A stretch of 64,000 nt of DNA, from positions 124,001-188,000 of the forward strand of contig JAXHMK010000010.1 in assembly GCA_034521495.1 (NCBI GenBank), in the 5' to 3' direction. The notes beneath the pieces were generated by a model. The model was not told the origin of the DNA, ran no database searches, and saw nothing but the letters and a program-made list of their open reading frames with translations. This DNA comes from Balneolaceae bacterium. GTDB lineage: Bacteria > Bacteroidota > Rhodothermia > Balneolales > Balneolaceae. The position numbers and the translations under genes are program-made. Position 1 is the stretch's first letter. Every line of letters starts with the position of its first letter. Below, in pieces: positions 63,601-64,000 of this stretch.

Positions 63601-64000
63601 CAAAAAGCCGATGGAACCTATGCCTATGTGATGGACCGCGCCGTATTTATACGTAATAAAAACGGTAAGGTCACTCGTGTTGTAGGTGCCATGACCGACC
63701 TGACCCGTCAAAAAGAGATTGAAGAATCGCTCAAGCAACTCAATATTGAGTTGGAACAACGTGCTGAGGAACTGACTGCCTCGAATGCCGAATTGGAGCA
63801 GTTCGCCTATGTAGCTTCCCACGATCTCCAGGAGCCGCTGCGAATGGTTACCAGTTTCCTCACTCAGCTTGATAAAAAGTACAGTGGACAGCTCGATGAA
63901 AAAGCTAATCAATATATCCATTACGCCGTAGATGGTGCGCAGAGAATGAGGCAGATTATTTTAGATCTGCTGAACTATTCGCGTTTGAACAGAGATCAGC
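60691..64000 (+). CDS. Receiver/GAF-like/six-PAS/HisKA hybrid kinase, 3' end beyond window
   Basis: The frame opens at ATG 60691 and stays open to the window end (1103 codons), so the ATPase domain is outside. Order: receiver (1-125; acidic Glu11/Asp12, Asp57 in IICDYNLPGFTG); GAF-like module (144-264; YLPEGFTFPEIT, FIGEEQNLINSI); then six PAS/PAC units at about 271-387, 394-513, 515-633, 639-757, 771-877 and 887-1009, each ending in a D-I/V/L-T-(D/E)-(R/K)-like PAC tail; a coiled coil; and HisKA with His1044 in YVASHDLQEPLRMV. No membrane helices. The receiver at the front suggests it is controlled by an upstream kinase, plausibly the one at 59003. Confidence 0.92.
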   Translation, partial: MEQPFQILLVEDNRDDVELLQLQLKKMELEFSLDVVDQKADFITYFENNEPDLIICDYNLPGFTGVEALEYVRKQNFELPFILISGYIGEEKAVDAMLKGASDYVLKDNIKRLAPAVKREIIHFWEHKKTETERDQAIQNLKERVKEQKCLYNISSLDEQKLSISDLLQKAVRYLPEGFTFPEITEASIEYDGKSFQTPNYSETEWFFSETTDKTQNISLTIKVVYLEDKPESDIGPFIGEEQNLINSIIEILSLKINRILDEQKLDRKQDLLEKTYNLAQMGNWEVDLVHSEIHWSFTTKRIHEVPEDFEPDLETGINFYKEGKDRKKIRHLINRAIEKGESFDTELRIITAKNNEKWIRVIGESEFKDGKCIRIFGSFQDIDNRKRAEIALQESEQRFKSLVQEGLDLIAIIDIDGNYKYVAPTRYRIDEMGMQPEEYRGKNAFEIFHEDDHERLKRALRSIQPYESTDLAPFRYKTDEGEWRWMESTITNLTENPAVNGFVTNSRDVTDRIEQERKLRDIVEHSTNMFYQHDTEGVLTYVSPQSSDFLGYSPEEAIRKWTDFITDHPLNKKGEQITQRAIDTGEIQEPYELQLKTADGRIIWVEVNEAPLIKEGKVQGIVGSLTDITERKAAEELIKKSNEKLNTAQEIAKLGYFEFYFESDEIYWSDQSYKIWEYDPNEIELTLDLIFERMHPEDRDYFIKQHEQTVKTGKTLNLEHRIQFPDGRIKWVRVIGDLKRSSEGKPVAVEGTAQDITDKKLADLELEEAYNEIETILESIGEAFFAVDKNWTVTYWNNVAEEVLHRPRKEILGKNLWDVYEDATELEFYTQYHKAVNEKITVHFEEFYPTLGKWFEVSAYPSENGLSVFFRDITEQKENREKIERINERFEKVTEATNDAIWDFDVIDDNLYWGRGFETLFGYDLDEISPDMEFLISLIHPEDRERISHKIQNYMKPGGEQDWFEEYRFQKADGTYAYVMDRAVFIRNKNGKVTRVVGAMTDLTRQKEIEESLKQLNIELEQRAEELTASNAELEQFAYVASHDLQEPLRMVTSFLTQLDKKYSGQLDEKANQYIHYAVDGAQRMRQIILDLLNYSRLNRDQ

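Overview
The window reads as a chromosomal segment of a Bacteroidota/Rhodothermota-like bacterium, most likely of the Balneolaceae type. This is inferred from several things seen together: T9SS-type C-terminal sorting domains and a PorV-family porin, a DUF4249 lipoprotein paired with a TonB-dependent receptor, AT-rich leaders with weak Shine-Dalgarno signals, a TAnnTTTG-like promoter element, and LexA, which many Bacteroidia lack. No rRNA, tRNA, prophage, CRISPR array or recognisable IS transposase was seen. The one certain RNA gene is tmRNA (ssrA).

Layout. 1-8.3 kb (minus strand): a tightly packed envelope operon made of a PorV-like barrel, a T9SS cargo with a degenerate M6 peptidase fold, a gluzincin/TolB-propeller/beta-barrel protein and a DUF5683-like protein. 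8.6-13.5 kb: two tandem TPR lipoproteins, a trans-sulfuration enzyme and a thiolase. 13.7-18.4 kb: RidA, an M23 peptidase, an FAH-family hydrolase, ribosomal proteins L21/L27 and LexA. 18.6-28 kb: glutaryl-CoA dehydrogenase-like enzyme, a PD40/amidohydrolase fusion, a collagen-like lipoprotein, a 2TM protein and a broken T9SS cargo gene. 28-33.7 kb: an acyl-CoA-to-quinone electron route (acyl-CoA dehydrogenase, FixX, FixC/ETF-QO, EtfA, EtfB), interrupted by an inverted-repeat-flanked four-helix-bundle gene. 33.9-44 kb (plus): an ABC module, a two-component system and a CusCBA/CzcCBA-type metal efflux system. 44-46.7 kb: YihY, a class V aminotransferase and DUF502. 47-53.6 kb: alaS and pyruvate dehydrogenase E1a/E1b/E2. 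54-57.3 kb: DUF4249 plus TonB receptor. 57.6-58.7 kb: ssrA and a DUF433/DUF5615 toxin-antitoxin pair. 59-64 kb: a PAS histidine kinase, a receiver protein and a very large receiver/GAF/6xPAS/HisKA kinase running off the window.

The least expected content is intergenic. Several unrelated families of palindromic or short-period repeats recur: a BIME-like pair of hairpin arms, heptanucleotide tandem repeats, a 23-bp inverted repeat around the four-helix-bundle gene, dyads of the AGACAT-N3-ATGTCT type, a 112-bp nested palindrome upstream of alaS, and a fourfold ~145-bp array filling the space between pdhC and the DUF4249 gene. Many abut or lie within about 20 nt of a stop codon, often inside operons, and one family shows a compensated base change in its stem. 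This repeat system is the part most worth following up.
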